A stretch of 64,000 nucleotides of DNA from Janthinobacterium lividum (GCF_011601275.1 NZ_JAAOLY010000001.1:434001-498000), one strand, 5' to 3'; numbered from the stretch's first letter, positions 8,554 through 18,400 are shown. The notes: generated from the sequence alone by a model not told the origin. Made by a program: numbers and translations.

Positions 8554-9759
8554 TTACTTCCACAGCGAACACTTCGACTCGGCCTTGGTCACATACGCTT
8601 GCGCGCCGGGCACGGTGGCGACCACCTTGTAGTAATCCCATGGGTATTTCGACTCGGACGGTTTCTTCACTTCCATCAAATACATATCGTGCACCATGCG
8701 GCCATCGGGACGCACTTCGCCATTCTGGGTGAACATGTCGTTGATCTTGGTCTTTTTCAGGTAGGCCATGACCTTCTCGGTGTCATCCGTACCGATCGCC
8801 TTGACGGCTTTCAGGTAGTTCGCCGCCGCCGAATAGTCGGCCGCCTGCAGCATCGATGGCTCTTTCTTCATCTTCGCGAAATAGCGTTTCGACCAGGCAC
8901 GCGTTTCAGGATTCAAGTCCCAGTACCAGCCATCCGTCAGGTACATGCCCTGCGTCAGGTTCAGGCCCAGCGAATGGATGTCATTGATGAAGATCAGCAA
9001 GCCGGCCAGCTTCATGGACTTCGTCAAACCGAACTCGTTGGCCGCCTTGATGCTGTTGATGGCGTCGCCGCCGGCATTGGCCAGGCCGAGGATTTGCGGC
9101 TTGGACGATTGCGCCTGCAGCAGGAAGGAAGAGAAATCCGAGGCGCCCAGCGGATGCTTGACGCTGCCCAGGACCTTGCCGCCGGCCGCCTTGACGACCT
9201 CGGCCGTGTCTTTTTCCAGCGAGTGGCCAAACGCATAATCGGCCGTCATGAAATACCAGTTCTTGCCGCCCTGCTTGACGATGGTGCCACCCGTACCGCG
9301 CGCCAGCGCCACCGTGTCATAGGCGTAATGCACGGTGTAGGGCGTGCACTCTTCATTCGTCAGGCGCGAGGAGCCTGCGCCGATGGCGATGAAGATTTTT
9401 TTCTTTTCCGCCGCGACTTTGGCCATGGCCAGGCTGGCGCCGGAATTGGTGCCGCCGATCAGCATGTCGACGCCCTGCTGGTCGAACCATTCGCGCGCTT
9501 TCGAAGCGGCGATGTCGGCCTTGTTTTGATGGTCGGCGGAAATGAATTCCACCTTTTTGCCGGCCAGTACGACGCCGGCATCGGCGATCGCCATCTTGAT
9601 GGCCTCCGCGCCGCCGAGGCCGTCGACGTCGGAATACACGCCCGACATGTCGGAAATAAAACCGATCTTGATGGTGTCGCCCGATACCTGGGCGTGCGCG
9701 GCGGAAAAGCCCAGGGCACACAGAGTGGCGGTGGCAATGGCGATAGCGTTACGTTTCAT
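8554..9759 (-). CDS. Branched-chain amino acid ABC transporter substrate-binding protein (Leu/Ile/Val-family)
   Basis: This 401-residue periplasmic binding protein is of the LivK/receptor-ligand family. It has an N-terminal signal peptide (MKRNAIAIATATLCALGFSA, cleavage after AHA), then IKIGFISDMSGVYSDVDGLG and KVEFISADHQNKADIAASKAREWFDQ, typical of the first lobe. It sits between livF and livH in one transcription unit. The subgroup to which it belongs includes aromatic, urea and short-chain ligand receptors, so true branched-chain specificity is not certain. Confidence 0.93.
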   Translation of the reverse strand: MKRNAIAIATATLCALGFSAAHAQVSGDTIKIGFISDMSGVYSDVDGLGGAEAIKMAIADAGVVLAGKKVEFISADHQNKADIAASKAREWFDQQGVDMLIGGTNSGASLAMAKVAAEKKKIFIAIGAGSSRLTNEECTPYTVHYAYDTVALARGTGGTIVKQGGKNWYFMTADYAFGHSLEKDTAEVVKAAGGKVLGSVKHPLGASDFSSFLLQAQSSKPQILGLANAGGDAINSIKAANEFGLTKSMKLAGLLIFINDIHSLGLNLTQGMYLTDGWYWDLNPETRAWSKRYFAKMKKEPSMLQAADYSAAANYLKAVKAIGTDDTEKVMAYLKKTKINDMFTQNGEVRPDGRMVHDMYLMEVKKPSESKYPWDYYKVVATVPGAQAYVTKAESKCSLWK

Positions 9760-9827
9760 AGTGTCTCCGTTGGGATTATTGTTTGCTATTCAGTCGATTG
9801 CTGACGATGGACGCTTACTACATGGGA

Positions 9828-10556
9828 CTACACGCCAAGCAGCTCGGTCAATACCGGCATCTTGGCCTCCAGTTCGGATGCAGCAAAAGTCTCGACGATC
9901 TGACCGTGCTCCATCACATAAAACCGGTCCGCCAGCGGCGCGGCAAACCGGAAATTCTGTTCCACCATGACAATGGTATAGCCCTTCGCTTTCAGGGTGG
10001 TGATCATGCGCGCCAACCCTTGCACGATGACGGGCGCCAGGCCTTCGGATATTTCATCGAGCAGCAGCAGGCGTGCGCCCGTGCGCAGGATGCGCGCCAC
10101 GGCCAGCATCTGCTGTTCTCCGCCCGACAGGCGCGTGCCCTGGCTGTGGCGGCGTTCCTGCAAGTTCGGGAACATGGCGTAGATTTCTTCCACCGACATG
10201 CCCTTCTCGCCGCTGGCCAGGGTTGGCGGCAGCAGCAGGTTTTCCTCGGTCGACAGCGAGGAAAAAATGCCGCGCTCTTCGGGACAATAGCCGATGCCCA
10301 GGTGGGCGATTTTGTGCGTGGCCAAACCTATCGCTTCGACGCCGTTGACTTTGATGGAGCCCGTGCGCGCGCCCGTCAAGCCCATGATGGCGCGCAAGGT
10401 GGTGGTGCGGCCGGCGCCGTTACGGCCCAGCAAAGTTACCACTTCGCCCTGCGCCACTTTCAGGTTCACGTCGTGCAGGATGTGCGATTCGCCATACCAG
10501 GTGTGCAGCTGCGTAATTTCCAGCGCGGGTGCGCCGCCATTCACTTGTGTCGCCAT
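9828..10556 (-). CDS. livF: Branched-chain amino acid ABC transporter ATP-binding protein LivF
   Basis: This 242-residue ATPase contains the ABC signature LSGGEQQMLAVARIL, the Walker B segment RLLLLDEISEGLAP and the switch region IVMVEQNF. The Walker A reads GRNGAGRT, with Arg (CGC codon) where the catalytic Lys normally stands. Some LivF relatives may share this Arg, so it need not mean loss of function. The start is ATG at 10556. It overlaps the livG stop by one base (TGATG), a sign of translational coupling; an in-frame TTG one codon earlier is less likely. It forms a heterodimer with LivG on LivH/LivM. Confidence 0.95.
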   Translation of the reverse strand: MATQVNGGAPALEITQLHTWYGESHILHDVNLKVAQGEVVTLLGRNGAGRTTTLRAIMGLTGARTGSIKVNGVEAIGLATHKIAHLGIGYCPEERGIFSSLSTEENLLLPPTLASGEKGMSVEEIYAMFPNLQERRHSQGTRLSGGEQQMLAVARILRTGARLLLLDEISEGLAPVIVQGLARMITTLKAKGYTIVMVEQNFRFAAPLADRFYVMEHGQIVETFAASELEAKMPVLTELLGV

Positions 10557-11326
10557 CAATGCGCCCCTTCCAGTTCCGCGTGGGTGGTGCCCATGTACGC
10601 TTCCATCACTTGCGGATTGCGCGACACTTCCGCGTAACTGCCTTCGGCCAGCATGGCGCCACGCTGCAAGACGGAAATCTTGTCGCAGATGCCCGACACC
10701 ACGCTCATATTATGTTCCACCATCAAAATCGTGCGGCCTGCCGACACTTTTTTGATCAGTTCCGTCACGCGGTGCACGTCTTCGTGACCCATGCCTTGCG
10801 TCGGTTCGTCGAGCAGCATCATTTCCGGCTCCATCGCCAGGGTGGTGGCAATTTCCAGCGCCCGTTTGCGCCCGTACGGCATGTCGACCGTGATGGTGTC
10901 GGCAAACTCCGTCAGGTCGACTTCGGCCAGCAAGGCCATGGCGCGGTCATTGAGCTGGTTCAAGGCGCGTTCGCTTTGCCAGAAGTGGAACGAGGTTCCC
11001 AGCTGGCGCTGCAAGCCGATGCGCACATTTTGCAGCACGGATAAATGCGGGAAGACGGCAGAAATCTGGAAGGAACGGATCACGCCCATGCGCGCGATCT
11101 GGGCCGGTTTGGCGGCCGTGATATCTTTCCCATTGAACAGTATCTGTCCGGAAGTAGGGACCAGGAATTTGGTGAGCAAGTTAAAACACGTGGTCTTGCC
11201 GGCGCCGTTCGGACCGATCAAGGCGTGGATATGGCCCCGCTCTACCTTCAGGTTCACTTCGCTCACAGCAGTGAAACCCTTGAATTCCTTGGTCAAATTT
11301 CTTGTTTCCAAGATTACGTTTGACAT
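10556..11326 (-). CDS. livG: Branched-chain amino acid ABC transporter ATP-binding protein LivG
   Basis: This 256-residue ATPase has normal motifs: Walker A GPNGAGKTT, the LivG-type helix RSFQISAVFPHLSVLQNV, and Walker B MEPEMMLLDEPTQGMGHE. The LSGGQ-equivalent region is degenerate (PYGRKRALEIATTLA), as is common in LivG proteins. It is the first gene of the leftward liv operon. Its start is at 11326 with an SD (TAGGAGA). The upstream gap (11327-11469) is AT-rich and holds a near-perfect 8-bp inverted repeat, a candidate operator. Confidence 0.95.
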   Translation of the reverse strand: MSNVILETRNLTKEFKGFTAVSEVNLKVERGHIHALIGPNGAGKTTCFNLLTKFLVPTSGQILFNGKDITAAKPAQIARMGVIRSFQISAVFPHLSVLQNVRIGLQRQLGTSFHFWQSERALNQLNDRAMALLAEVDLTEFADTITVDMPYGRKRALEIATTLAMEPEMMLLDEPTQGMGHEDVHRVTELIKKVSAGRTILMVEHNMSVVSGICDKISVLQRGAMLAEGSYAEVSRNPQVMEAYMGTTHAELEGAH

Positions 11327-11336
11327 CGTGTCTCCT

Positions 11337-11357
11337 AGTTGTACTTTTTGTACTACT
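11337..11357 (-). promoter_or_regulatory. Inverted repeat upstream of livG (candidate operator)
   Basis: AGTTGTAC and GTACTACT form an 8-bp inverted repeat with one mismatch around TTTTT. It lies just ahead of the livG ribosome-binding site in AT-rich DNA. It could be a regulator site or a leader hairpin; the sequence does not decide. Confidence 0.35.
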
Positions 11358-11469
11358 TAGTCATTTTTATAATACACAACTTAAATTTAACGCACAATAC
11401 AGTATAACTACGGGGATTTTTCGCCAGCCCGAATGGCGCAAACTCGCCCCTTTACCCAGCTATTTCCAG

Positions 11470-13095
11470 CTATTTCCAGGCCGCGTGTATCATTTGCGCC
11501 GCTTTTTCCGCGATCATCACGGTGGGCGAGTTCGTGTTACCAGAAGTAATGTACGGCATGATCGACGCATCGACGACGCGCAAGCCAGCCACGCCGATCA
11601 CGCGCAACTGGCTGTCGACCACGCTAGAGGCATCGCTGGCCAGGCCCATGCGGCAAGTGCCCACCGGATGAAAAATGGTGGTGCCGATCTGGCTGGCCGC
11701 CTGCGCCAATTCTTCCTGGCTCTGGAATTGCACGCCAGGCTTGTATTCTTCCGGCGCAAATTTTTTCAGGGCCGGCGCGGCGGCGATGTTCCGCGTCAGG
11801 CGCAAGGCGTCGGCCGCCACGCTGCGGTCCTGCTCGGTACTGAGGTAATTTGGCATGATTTTCGGCGCCGCATAGCTGTCGGCCGACGCGATGTGCACGT
11901 GGCCGCGCGACGTGGGACGCAGATTGCACACGCTGGCCGTAAACGCGGGAAACGCATGCAAGGGTTCGCCAAATTTATCCAGCGACAGCGGCTGCACATG
12001 GTATTGCAGGTTCGGCGTGGCCTGCTGCGGGTCGGATTTGGCGAACGCCCCCAGCTGCGACGGCGCCATCGACATGGGCCCGCTCTGGAACAGCGCATAT
12101 TGCAGGCCGATCTGCATCTTGCCCAGCATATTGCCCGCCATGATGTTCAAGGTTTTCACGCCCTGCACTTTAAAGACCATGCGCAGCTGCAAATGATCCT
12201 GCAAATTGCCGCCCACGCCTGCGGAGTCCAGCACGGGCGCTATGCCATGCTGCTGCAACAAGGCGGCCGGACCGATGCCGGACAATTGCAGCAATTGGGG
12301 CGAACCGATGGCGCCCGCCGTCAGCAAGGTTTCACGCCGGGCCGTCGCCTGCCACTGCGTGCCGCCGCCTGTAAACACGATGCCCGTGCAGCGCGGCCCC
12401 GACGCCGATGTCTCAAGCAACAGGCGTTCCACGTGGCAGCCCGTCATGATGGTCAAATTCGGGCGACGCGATGCCGGTTTCAAGAACGCTTTCGAGGTAT
12501 TCCAGCGGATGCCGCGGCGCTGGTTGACGTCGAAATACGCGCTGCCGCTATTGTCGCCGCCATTGAAATCGCTGGTTTTCGGAATGCCAACTTGCTGCGC
12601 CGCATCGCGGAATGCGTTCAGGATATCCCACGACAGGCGCTGCTTTTCCACTCTCCATTCGCCGCCCACGCCATGGTTTTCCGACGCGCCGCCGTAATAA
12701 TCCTCGCTTTGCTTAAATAGCGGCAAAACCTTGTCCCAGCGCCAGGAAGCGTCGTCCGTCAAGTCGGCCCAGTGATCGTAATCGCCGGCCTGGCCCCGCA
12801 TATAGATCATGCCATTGATGGAAGAGCTGCCACCAAGCACTTTACCGCGCGGATAGATCAGGCTGCGCCCGCCCAGTCCCGCGTCCGCCTGCGTGGAATA
12901 CAGCCAGTCCGTGCGGGGATTGCCGATGCAATGCAAGTAGCCGACGGGGATGTGAATCCACACATAGTCGTCCTTGCCGCCCGCTTCCACGAGCAAAACG
13001 TTGGCGTCCTTGTCGCGTGTGAGCCGATTGGCCAGCACACAACCTGCCGTGCCACCGCCCACGATGATGTAGTCGTATTCGCCTGCCGATTCCAA
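11470..13095 (-). CDS. GMC-family flavin oxidoreductase (choline/alcohol dehydrogenase-like)
   Basis: This FAD-dependent alcohol oxidoreductase of about 541 residues resembles choline dehydrogenase and AlkJ-type alcohol dehydrogenases. The FAD motif YDYIIVGGGTAGCVLANRL is at the N-terminus. GMC signatures follow: RGKVLGGSSSINGMIYMRG, and the C-terminal HPVGTCRMG with the catalytic His region and NTNSPTVMIAEKAAQMI. I choose TTG at 13095 as start because an SD (AAAGGAG) lies 5 nt upstream and the FAD fold begins at once; an ATG 17 codons earlier lacks this. Its 5' end borders the candidate oriC. No betB or betI is adjacent, so a role in betaine synthesis is not supported. Confidence 0.88.
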   Translation of the reverse strand: MESAGEYDYIIVGGGTAGCVLANRLTRDKDANVLLVEAGGKDDYVWIHIPVGYLHCIGNPRTDWLYSTQADAGLGGRSLIYPRGKVLGGSSSINGMIYMRGQAGDYDHWADLTDDASWRWDKVLPLFKQSEDYYGGASENHGVGGEWRVEKQRLSWDILNAFRDAAQQVGIPKTSDFNGGDNSGSAYFDVNQRRGIRWNTSKAFLKPASRRPNLTIMTGCHVERLLLETSASGPRCTGIVFTGGGTQWQATARRETLLTAGAIGSPQLLQLSGIGPAALLQQHGIAPVLDSAGVGGNLQDHLQLRMVFKVQGVKTLNIMAGNMLGKMQIGLQYALFQSGPMSMAPSQLGAFAKSDPQQATPNLQYHVQPLSLDKFGEPLHAFPAFTASVCNLRPTSRGHVHIASADSYAAPKIMPNYLSTEQDRSVAADALRLTRNIAAAPALKKFAPEEYKPGVQFQSQEELAQAASQIGTTIFHPVGTCRMGLASDASSVVDSQLRVIGVAGLRVVDASIMPYITSGNTNSPTVMIAEKAAQMIHAAWK

Positions 13096-13307
13096 TGAAG
13101 CTCCTTTCGGTATGCCATCAAGCTGTCGCGCGGCGTGTCTCCCCACCGCGTTCCGCTACCAGAGTCTGTCTTTCTTCATGCATGCATGGCTGCTGAGCCG
13201 CCTTGAGATTACCACCAGTGCCGGACCAGGGCGACATTAATCGTTGCCAGCGATACGGCTAGCGTCACGGCCAGGTAAAAAAGAGCATCAAACCAGGGCC
13301 TGCAAGC

Positions 13308-13540
13308 TGTGGATAACCGTATGGATATCCACAGGTACGATATGTGAGTAAGCGAAATTTTTTTGAACGCGGTTTTTTTTATCCCGAAACCATCCCAGGC
13401 AGATACAACGCTTACTCAGCGCTTATCCGTACGCCAAGCGATTGTTTACAAGGATAAATCAGGACTTATCCACAGAAGATGTCGCCGTTAACTACTATTA
13501 CTATTCTTGTATACGAACTTGTTAAGGTAAACCCGACAAC
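13308..13540 (+). repeat. Origin module 1
   Basis: The inverted DnaA-box pair lies at 13308-13316 (TGTGGATAA) and 13325-13333 (ATATCCACA). The perfect unwinding-side box TTATCCACA is at 13466-13474. DnaA-trios CTA CTA TTA CTA run from 13492 to 13503 and are followed by TTCTTGTATAC. A further weak box-like TTATCCGTA lies near 13422-13430. Confidence 0.85.
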
Positions 13541-13685
13541 GTGCGCTTTGCCTGCCCTCCGCCTTGAAGAACATCCGCAAGCCTGTCTTCAAAAAAAGCC
13601 GGGAAGCTGCTTTTGCCGACAAAAAAAATCGCGCCAACAACTGAGCGACGAAAACCGGCACGGCCAACATCACGCACGCAGCACT

Positions 13686-13700
13686 GCAAAACCGTTTTGC
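13686..13700. repeat. Palindromic block GCAAAACCGTTTTGC after origin module 1
   Basis: Six-base arms GCAAAA/TTTTGC surround CCG. Related blocks recur after module 2 (TGCAAAACCGTC near 14044) and module 3 (GTAAACCGTTTTGC near 14521), so it appears to be part of the repeated origin unit. No known protein site is assigned. Confidence 0.5.
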
Positions 13701-13782
13701 AAAATGGAAACGTCAAGAGACCTGAGCAGGCACAGTGCCAGCAGGCGATTCGATATCAAAAAGAAGGGGAATTTGAGACGAT

Positions 13783-14010
13783 TGTGGATAACTCACTTGA
13801 TATCCACAGGATGACTTGTGCGTAAACACGAACTTTTGCACAGGCCCGCATTTTATACAATTTTGCTCCTCGCGTGATACAGCGATTATGCACGCTTTAT
13901 TTTGCGTGTAAACGCTTGATCCTGTTGAAAAAAAGCGACTTATCCACAGAAAAAAACGCGTTTACTATTACTACTATTTTTATATATAGATCTATTGTAA
14001 ACCGACAAAA
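13783..14010 (+). repeat. Origin module 2
   Basis: The inverted box pair lies at 13783-13791 and 13800-13808 (same 17-nt offset as module 1). The perfect TTATCCACA is at 13940-13948. Trios TTA CTA TTA CTA CTA run from 13962 to 13976 and are followed by TTTTTATATATAG. This is the best-looking unwinding element of the three. The block GTAAACCGACAA follows the AT stretch. Confidence 0.87.
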
Positions 14011-14244
14011 AAAGCGGAAGTCCGGGGATATTTCAAAAAAACATGCAAAACCGTCAAAAAAAAAGCCAACGGCGACTTCACGACCTACTACCAACCCGTC
14101 TTCCAGGAATCAACTGAACGCTCACCTCCGTGAAAGAACAACGCTCGTGCCCGCTCACTGTTGATTGGCAGACATAGATCTATGCCAACGAAACACGTTA
14201 AACATGCCACTACAGCAAGAAAATCCACGATTTTTGCATGTTGG

Positions 14245-14480
14245 TGTGGATAAGTGCCTGCATATCCACAGGATGAGATGTGGGAAAAGTCGATCTTTGT
14301 CCACAAGCCGATTTTTATCCCAAACAAGTCCTCCCTAGATACAATGCTTGTGCGCCTACTTTTTTGTACGCTAAGTCGATGATTTTTCGATGGTATACCG
14401 ACTTATCCACAAAAAAATGGCCGTTTACTATCACTACTATTTTTATGTATACATCTTTATTTAAAACACAGAGACAAACG
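14245..14480 (+). repeat. Origin module 3
   Basis: The inverted box pair lies at 14245-14253 and 14262-14270. The perfect TTATCCACA is at 14403-14411. Trios TTA CTA TCA CTA CTA run from 14425 to 14439 and are followed by TTTTTATGTATAC. It ends about 100 bp before the mtnN start, so replication and mtnN transcription share this border. Confidence 0.86.
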
Positions 14481-14577
14481 CGAACGGTGGAAAAGTCGCC
14501 GAAATGGCTGTTTTCACCATGTAAACCGTTTTGCAATTCAAAAAACCTGTAAAAACAGCATGCATACACATAAAAAA

Positions 14578-15336
14578 ATGCGTTTAGGCATCATCAGTGC
14601 CTTGCACGAAGAACAGCAGGGGCTGGTAGAAGCCATGCAGAGCCCCCAGAGGCGTTCGCACGGCATGCGCGACTACACCCTGGGAACCTTGTGGAATATC
14701 GACGCTGTGTGCGTCCTGTCGCGTCTGGGCAAGGTTGCCGCTGCCATGACAGCTTCTATCCTTGTGGAAAAGTACGGAGTTACCCACATCGTCTTCACCG
14801 GCGTGGCCGGCAGTGGGGATAAACACGTGAAGGTAGGCGATATCGTCGTGGCCGAAGCGCTGTTGCAGCACGATATGGATGCCCGCCCTCTGTTTCCCCG
14901 CTTTGAAGTGCCATTGACTGGCTTGCAGCGCTTCGCCACGGACCTGGAACTGAGCACGCAACTGGCTGCCGCCGCGGAAAATTTCCTGCGTGACGATGTG
15001 TCCAGCGTGCTCAAGCCGACAGATATCGCGACATTTGGCTTGCAGCACGCGCGAGTGCACCGCGGCCTGATCGCCAGCGGCGACCAGTTCATCGGCAGCG
15101 CCGCGCATCTGAACCAGCTCAAGGTTGATATTCCCGACCTGCTGGCCGTCGAAATGGAAGGCGCCGCCGTGGCGCAAGTGTGTTTTGAACTGGGCGTGCC
15201 GTTTACGGTCATGCGCACCATTTCCGACAATGCCAACGAAGAGGCGGCCGTCGACTTCATGCGTTTCGTGCAAACCGTCGCCTCGCCATACGCGTATACG
15301 GTGATCCAGCAATTGTGCCAGCGCCTGGCTGGCTGA
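14578..15336 (+). CDS. mtnN: 5'-methylthioadenosine/S-adenosylhomocysteine nucleosidase
   Basis: MtnN cleaves MTA and SAH to adenine plus the thioribose/ribose-homocysteine product, feeding methionine salvage and the SAM cycle. The protein has 252 residues from ATG 14578. It begins MRLGIISALHEEQQGLVEAM, which matches the usual MTAN start, so I prefer it to an ATG six codons earlier. FTGVAGSGDKHVKVGDIVV, the substrate loop LLAVEMEGAAVAQVC (Met-Glu binding the ribose) and TISDNANEEAAVDF (catalytic Asp) are all present. The length is a little above the family norm (~230) from a small insertion near the middle. It stands alone, between oriC and a strong bidirectional terminator. Confidence 0.94.
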   Translation: MRLGIISALHEEQQGLVEAMQSPQRRSHGMRDYTLGTLWNIDAVCVLSRLGKVAAAMTASILVEKYGVTHIVFTGVAGSGDKHVKVGDIVVAEALLQHDMDARPLFPRFEVPLTGLQRFATDLELSTQLAAAAENFLRDDVSSVLKPTDIATFGLQHARVHRGLIASGDQFIGSAAHLNQLKVDIPDLLAVEMEGAAVAQVCFELGVPFTVMRTISDNANEEAAVDFMRFVQTVASPYAYTVIQQLCQRLAG

Positions 15337-15358
15337 TTTTTCATCCAGCGTGCATAAA

Positions 15359-15389
15359 AAAAGGGCAGAACCACTGGTTCTGCCCTTTT
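15359..15389. terminator. Bidirectional terminator between mtnN and putA
   Basis: A long perfect stem, AAAAGGGCAGAACCA paired with TGGTTCTGCCCTTTT, has A and T runs on both sides. It can terminate both mtnN (plus) and putA (minus). Confidence 0.9.
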
Positions 15390-15411
15390 ACGTTGACTGC
15401 CTGCTTAAATG

Positions 15412-18400
15412 TTAGACGCTCAGCATCATCAGGCTCGCATTTCCGCCCGCCGCCGTCGTATTCACGCACAGCGCCCGCTCAGCAACCAGACGCCACAGGG
15501 GGATGGCACCCTCTTGCGTGGTGGCGATGGTGCCCACCAGCGCCCCTTCCCATGCCGCCAGCAGCGGTTTGAGCTGGCCATCGAGGCTAGGCTCGATCAT
15601 GGCGATGTGGAAATCATGCTTGACCGACTCCAGGCTCGTAATGATCTGGATGCGGTCTTTCAGCGCGGCCGGCAAGTCGCCCGGGATCAGATCCGGCGAT
15701 TGGGCCAGCACCAGGGCCTGGTTACCGGTGGCCAGGACGGCCGCCAGCTGGTTCATCAGCGTGCCCGAGGTCGCCGCCGCGCACAAAATCGTGCCGCGTG
15801 CGGCAAAGCTCAGGGTGTTGCGCTCGCCGGTCGGGCCTGGCAAGACGGTGGTGCTGCCCAGCAAGGTGGTACGCGCATAGTCTTGCGCCAGTTGCACGAC
15901 CTTGTCGTGGCCATGCATCTTCGCCCAGACGGTCAGCGCGTCGAGTGCAGGCGGCGCCTGGCGCTGGTGCTGCGCGCCTGCCGGTGCATTGCGCTGCAGG
16001 CGTTTCAGGTACAGGGGGCCGCCCGCCTTGGGGCCCGTTCCTGATTTGCCTTCGCCGCCGAACGGTTGCACGCCGACGACGGCGCCGACGATGTTGCGGT
16101 TCACATAAATATTGCCCACATGTGCGCGCTTGGTAATGAAATCGATGGTTTCATCGATGCGCGTATGGATGCCCAAGGTCAAGCCGTAACCGCTGTCGTT
16201 GATCGATTGCACCAGTTGCGGCAGTTCGGACCGCTTGTAGCGGATCACGTGCAGCACGGGGCCGAAGACTTCCTGCGTCAATTGCGCCAGCGACTTGATT
16301 TCCAGCACGGTCGGGGCGACAAACGTGCCTTTGACGGTTGGCAAATCGAGCGAATAATGATCGATGGCCATGGTTTTCATCTTGTTGATGTGCGCCAGCA
16401 AGTTACCTTGCGCTTCCGCATCGATGACGGGACCGATATCGGTGGCCAGGCGGTCAGGATTGCCGACGCGCAATTCCTGCATGGCGCCCTTGAGCATGTG
16501 GATGGTCTTGTCGGCGATTTCCGTTTGCAGGAACAGCACGCGCAAGGCCGAGCAGCGCTGGCCGGCGCTGTCGAAGGCCGACGACATCACGTCCTGCACC
16601 ACTTGCTCCGGCAAGGCGGACGAATCGACGATCAGGGCATTCTGGCCACCTGTTTCGGCGATCAGGGGAATGTCAATGCCTTCGGCCACGGCGCGCGCGG
16701 CCAGGTTGCGGTTGATCAATTGCGCCACTTCCGTCGAGCCCGTGAAAATCACGCCTTTCACACGCGCGTCATTGCACAGGCCGGCGCCAACGACTTCGCC
16801 GCTGCCGGGCAGGAATTGCAGCGCGCCGCGCGGCACGCCCGCCGCATGCAGCAATTGCACGGCGCGGTGGGCGATCAGCGGCGTTTGCTCGGCCGGCTTG
16901 GCCAGCACCACGTTGCCTGCCGCCAGGGCGGCGGCCAGCTGGCCCGTAAAGATGGCCAGCGGAAAGTTCCACGGGCTGATGCAGGTGACGGGACCGAGCG
17001 CCAGGGTGTTCGGTGCGTGTTCCACCTGCGCCGCGTAGTAGCGCAGGAAGTCGACAGCTTCGCGGATTTCCGCGATCGCGTTCGGCAAGGACTTGCCCGC
17101 TTCGCGCACGGCCAGGGCCATCAGCTCGATATGGTGTTCTTCGAACAGGTCGGCGGCGCGTTGCAACGCTTGCGCGCGGACCGACGGCTCCGTGGTTTGC
17201 CAATCCATGGCGTAGGCGCTGGCGCTGGTCAGCGCCGTTTCCACGTCGGCCGGGCCGGCTTCCATGACCTTGCCCACGACATCGTCGTGCTGGGCCGGAT
17301 TGTGCAGCATGTGCGTGGGGCCGTTCAGGCTGACGGCGCCATCGATCAGCGGCGCCGCCTGCCAGGTCTGCTGCTGCGCCAAGCCCGTGGCCAGCGTGCG
17401 CAAAGTATCTTCATTCGACAGGTCCAGGCCGGCCGAGTTCTTGCGTTCGTTGCCGAACATGTCCAGCGGCAGCGGAATCGACGGGTGCGGCAAGCCCCCC
17501 TGCAGGCGCGCCTGCTCGAGCGGATCGCGGATCAGGCTATCGATGGCCACGCTTTCGTCGACGATCTGGTTGACGAATGACGAGTTGGCGCCGTTTTCCA
17601 GCAGGCGGCGCACCAGGTAGGCCAGCAGGGTTTCATGCGAGCCGACGGGAGCATAAATGCGGCACGGCTTGTCGAGATTCTCGGGGCCGACGACCTGGTC
17701 GTACAAGGTCTCGCCCATGCCGTGCAGGCACTGGAATTCGTAGTCGGTGATGCCGTCGCGTTTTGCCCAGGTATAGATGGTCGACAGGGTTTGCGCGTTG
17801 TGTGTGGCAAATTGCGGATAGATCAGGCTGCTGGCGGCCAGCAGTTTTTGCGCGCAGACGAGGTAAGAGACGTCCGTGTAGACCTTGCGCGTGTAGACGG
17901 GATAGCCTTCCTGGCCATCGACTTGCGCGCGTTTGACTTCCGCATCCCAATACGCGCCCTTGACCAGGCGCACCATGAACTTGCGGCCGCTGCGGTGCGC
18001 CAGGTCGATCAGGAAATCGATGGCGAAGGGGCAGCGCTTCTGATACGCCTGCACCACGTAGCCGATGCCGTCGAAGCCGGCCAGGTCCGCATCGAAGGCC
18101 AGGGCTTCCATCAGGTCGAGCGACAGTTCCAGGCGGTCCGTTTCTTCCGCATCGATATTGAAGCCGATGTTGTACTGTTTTGCCAGCAACAGCAGCGCTT
18201 TGACTCTTGGCAACAGCTCTTCCATGACGCGGGCGCGCTGGGCGCGGCTGTAGCGTGCGTGCAGGGCCGACAGTTTCACGGAAATGCCGGGGCCGTTGCG
18301 GATGCCGCGGCCGTTCGACGCCTTGCCGATGGCGTGGATCGCCGTTTCGTACGAGGCGTAGTAGTTGGCCGCATCCTGCTGCGTCAGGGCCGCCTCGCCC

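Larger units (their letters stand above)
13300..14480 (+). other. oriC: Candidate chromosomal replication origin (oriC) with three tandem DnaA-box/DnaA-trio modules
   Basis: The 1.46-kb gap between the GMC gene and mtnN has no convincing gene. It holds three diverged repeats about 470 bp apart. Each has a TGTGGATAA box, an ATATCCACA box in the opposite sense whose start is 17 nt further on, and then about 140 nt later a perfect TTATCCACA box. That box is followed after ~13-17 nt by trinucleotide runs of CTA/TTA type and then AT-rich DNA. The last part is the layout of the basal unwinding system of oriC: DnaA box, spacer, DnaA-trios, melting region. Repeats also share a block TTTTTATCCC(G/A)AAAC (copies 1 and 3) and an AAACCGTTTTGC-like block after the AT region. 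dnaA itself is not in the window. The flanks 13147-13299 and 14481-14577 show nothing else. Confidence 0.85.

Noticed and set aside
12426..12441. GTTCCACGTGG core in the GMC gene
   Set aside because: The right arm reads CAGC instead of AACA; too weak to be listed as parS.
13479..14552. Several short ORFs in the oriC candidate region
   Set aside because: They cross DnaA boxes and AT repeats, lack ribosome sites, and show no protein-like composition.
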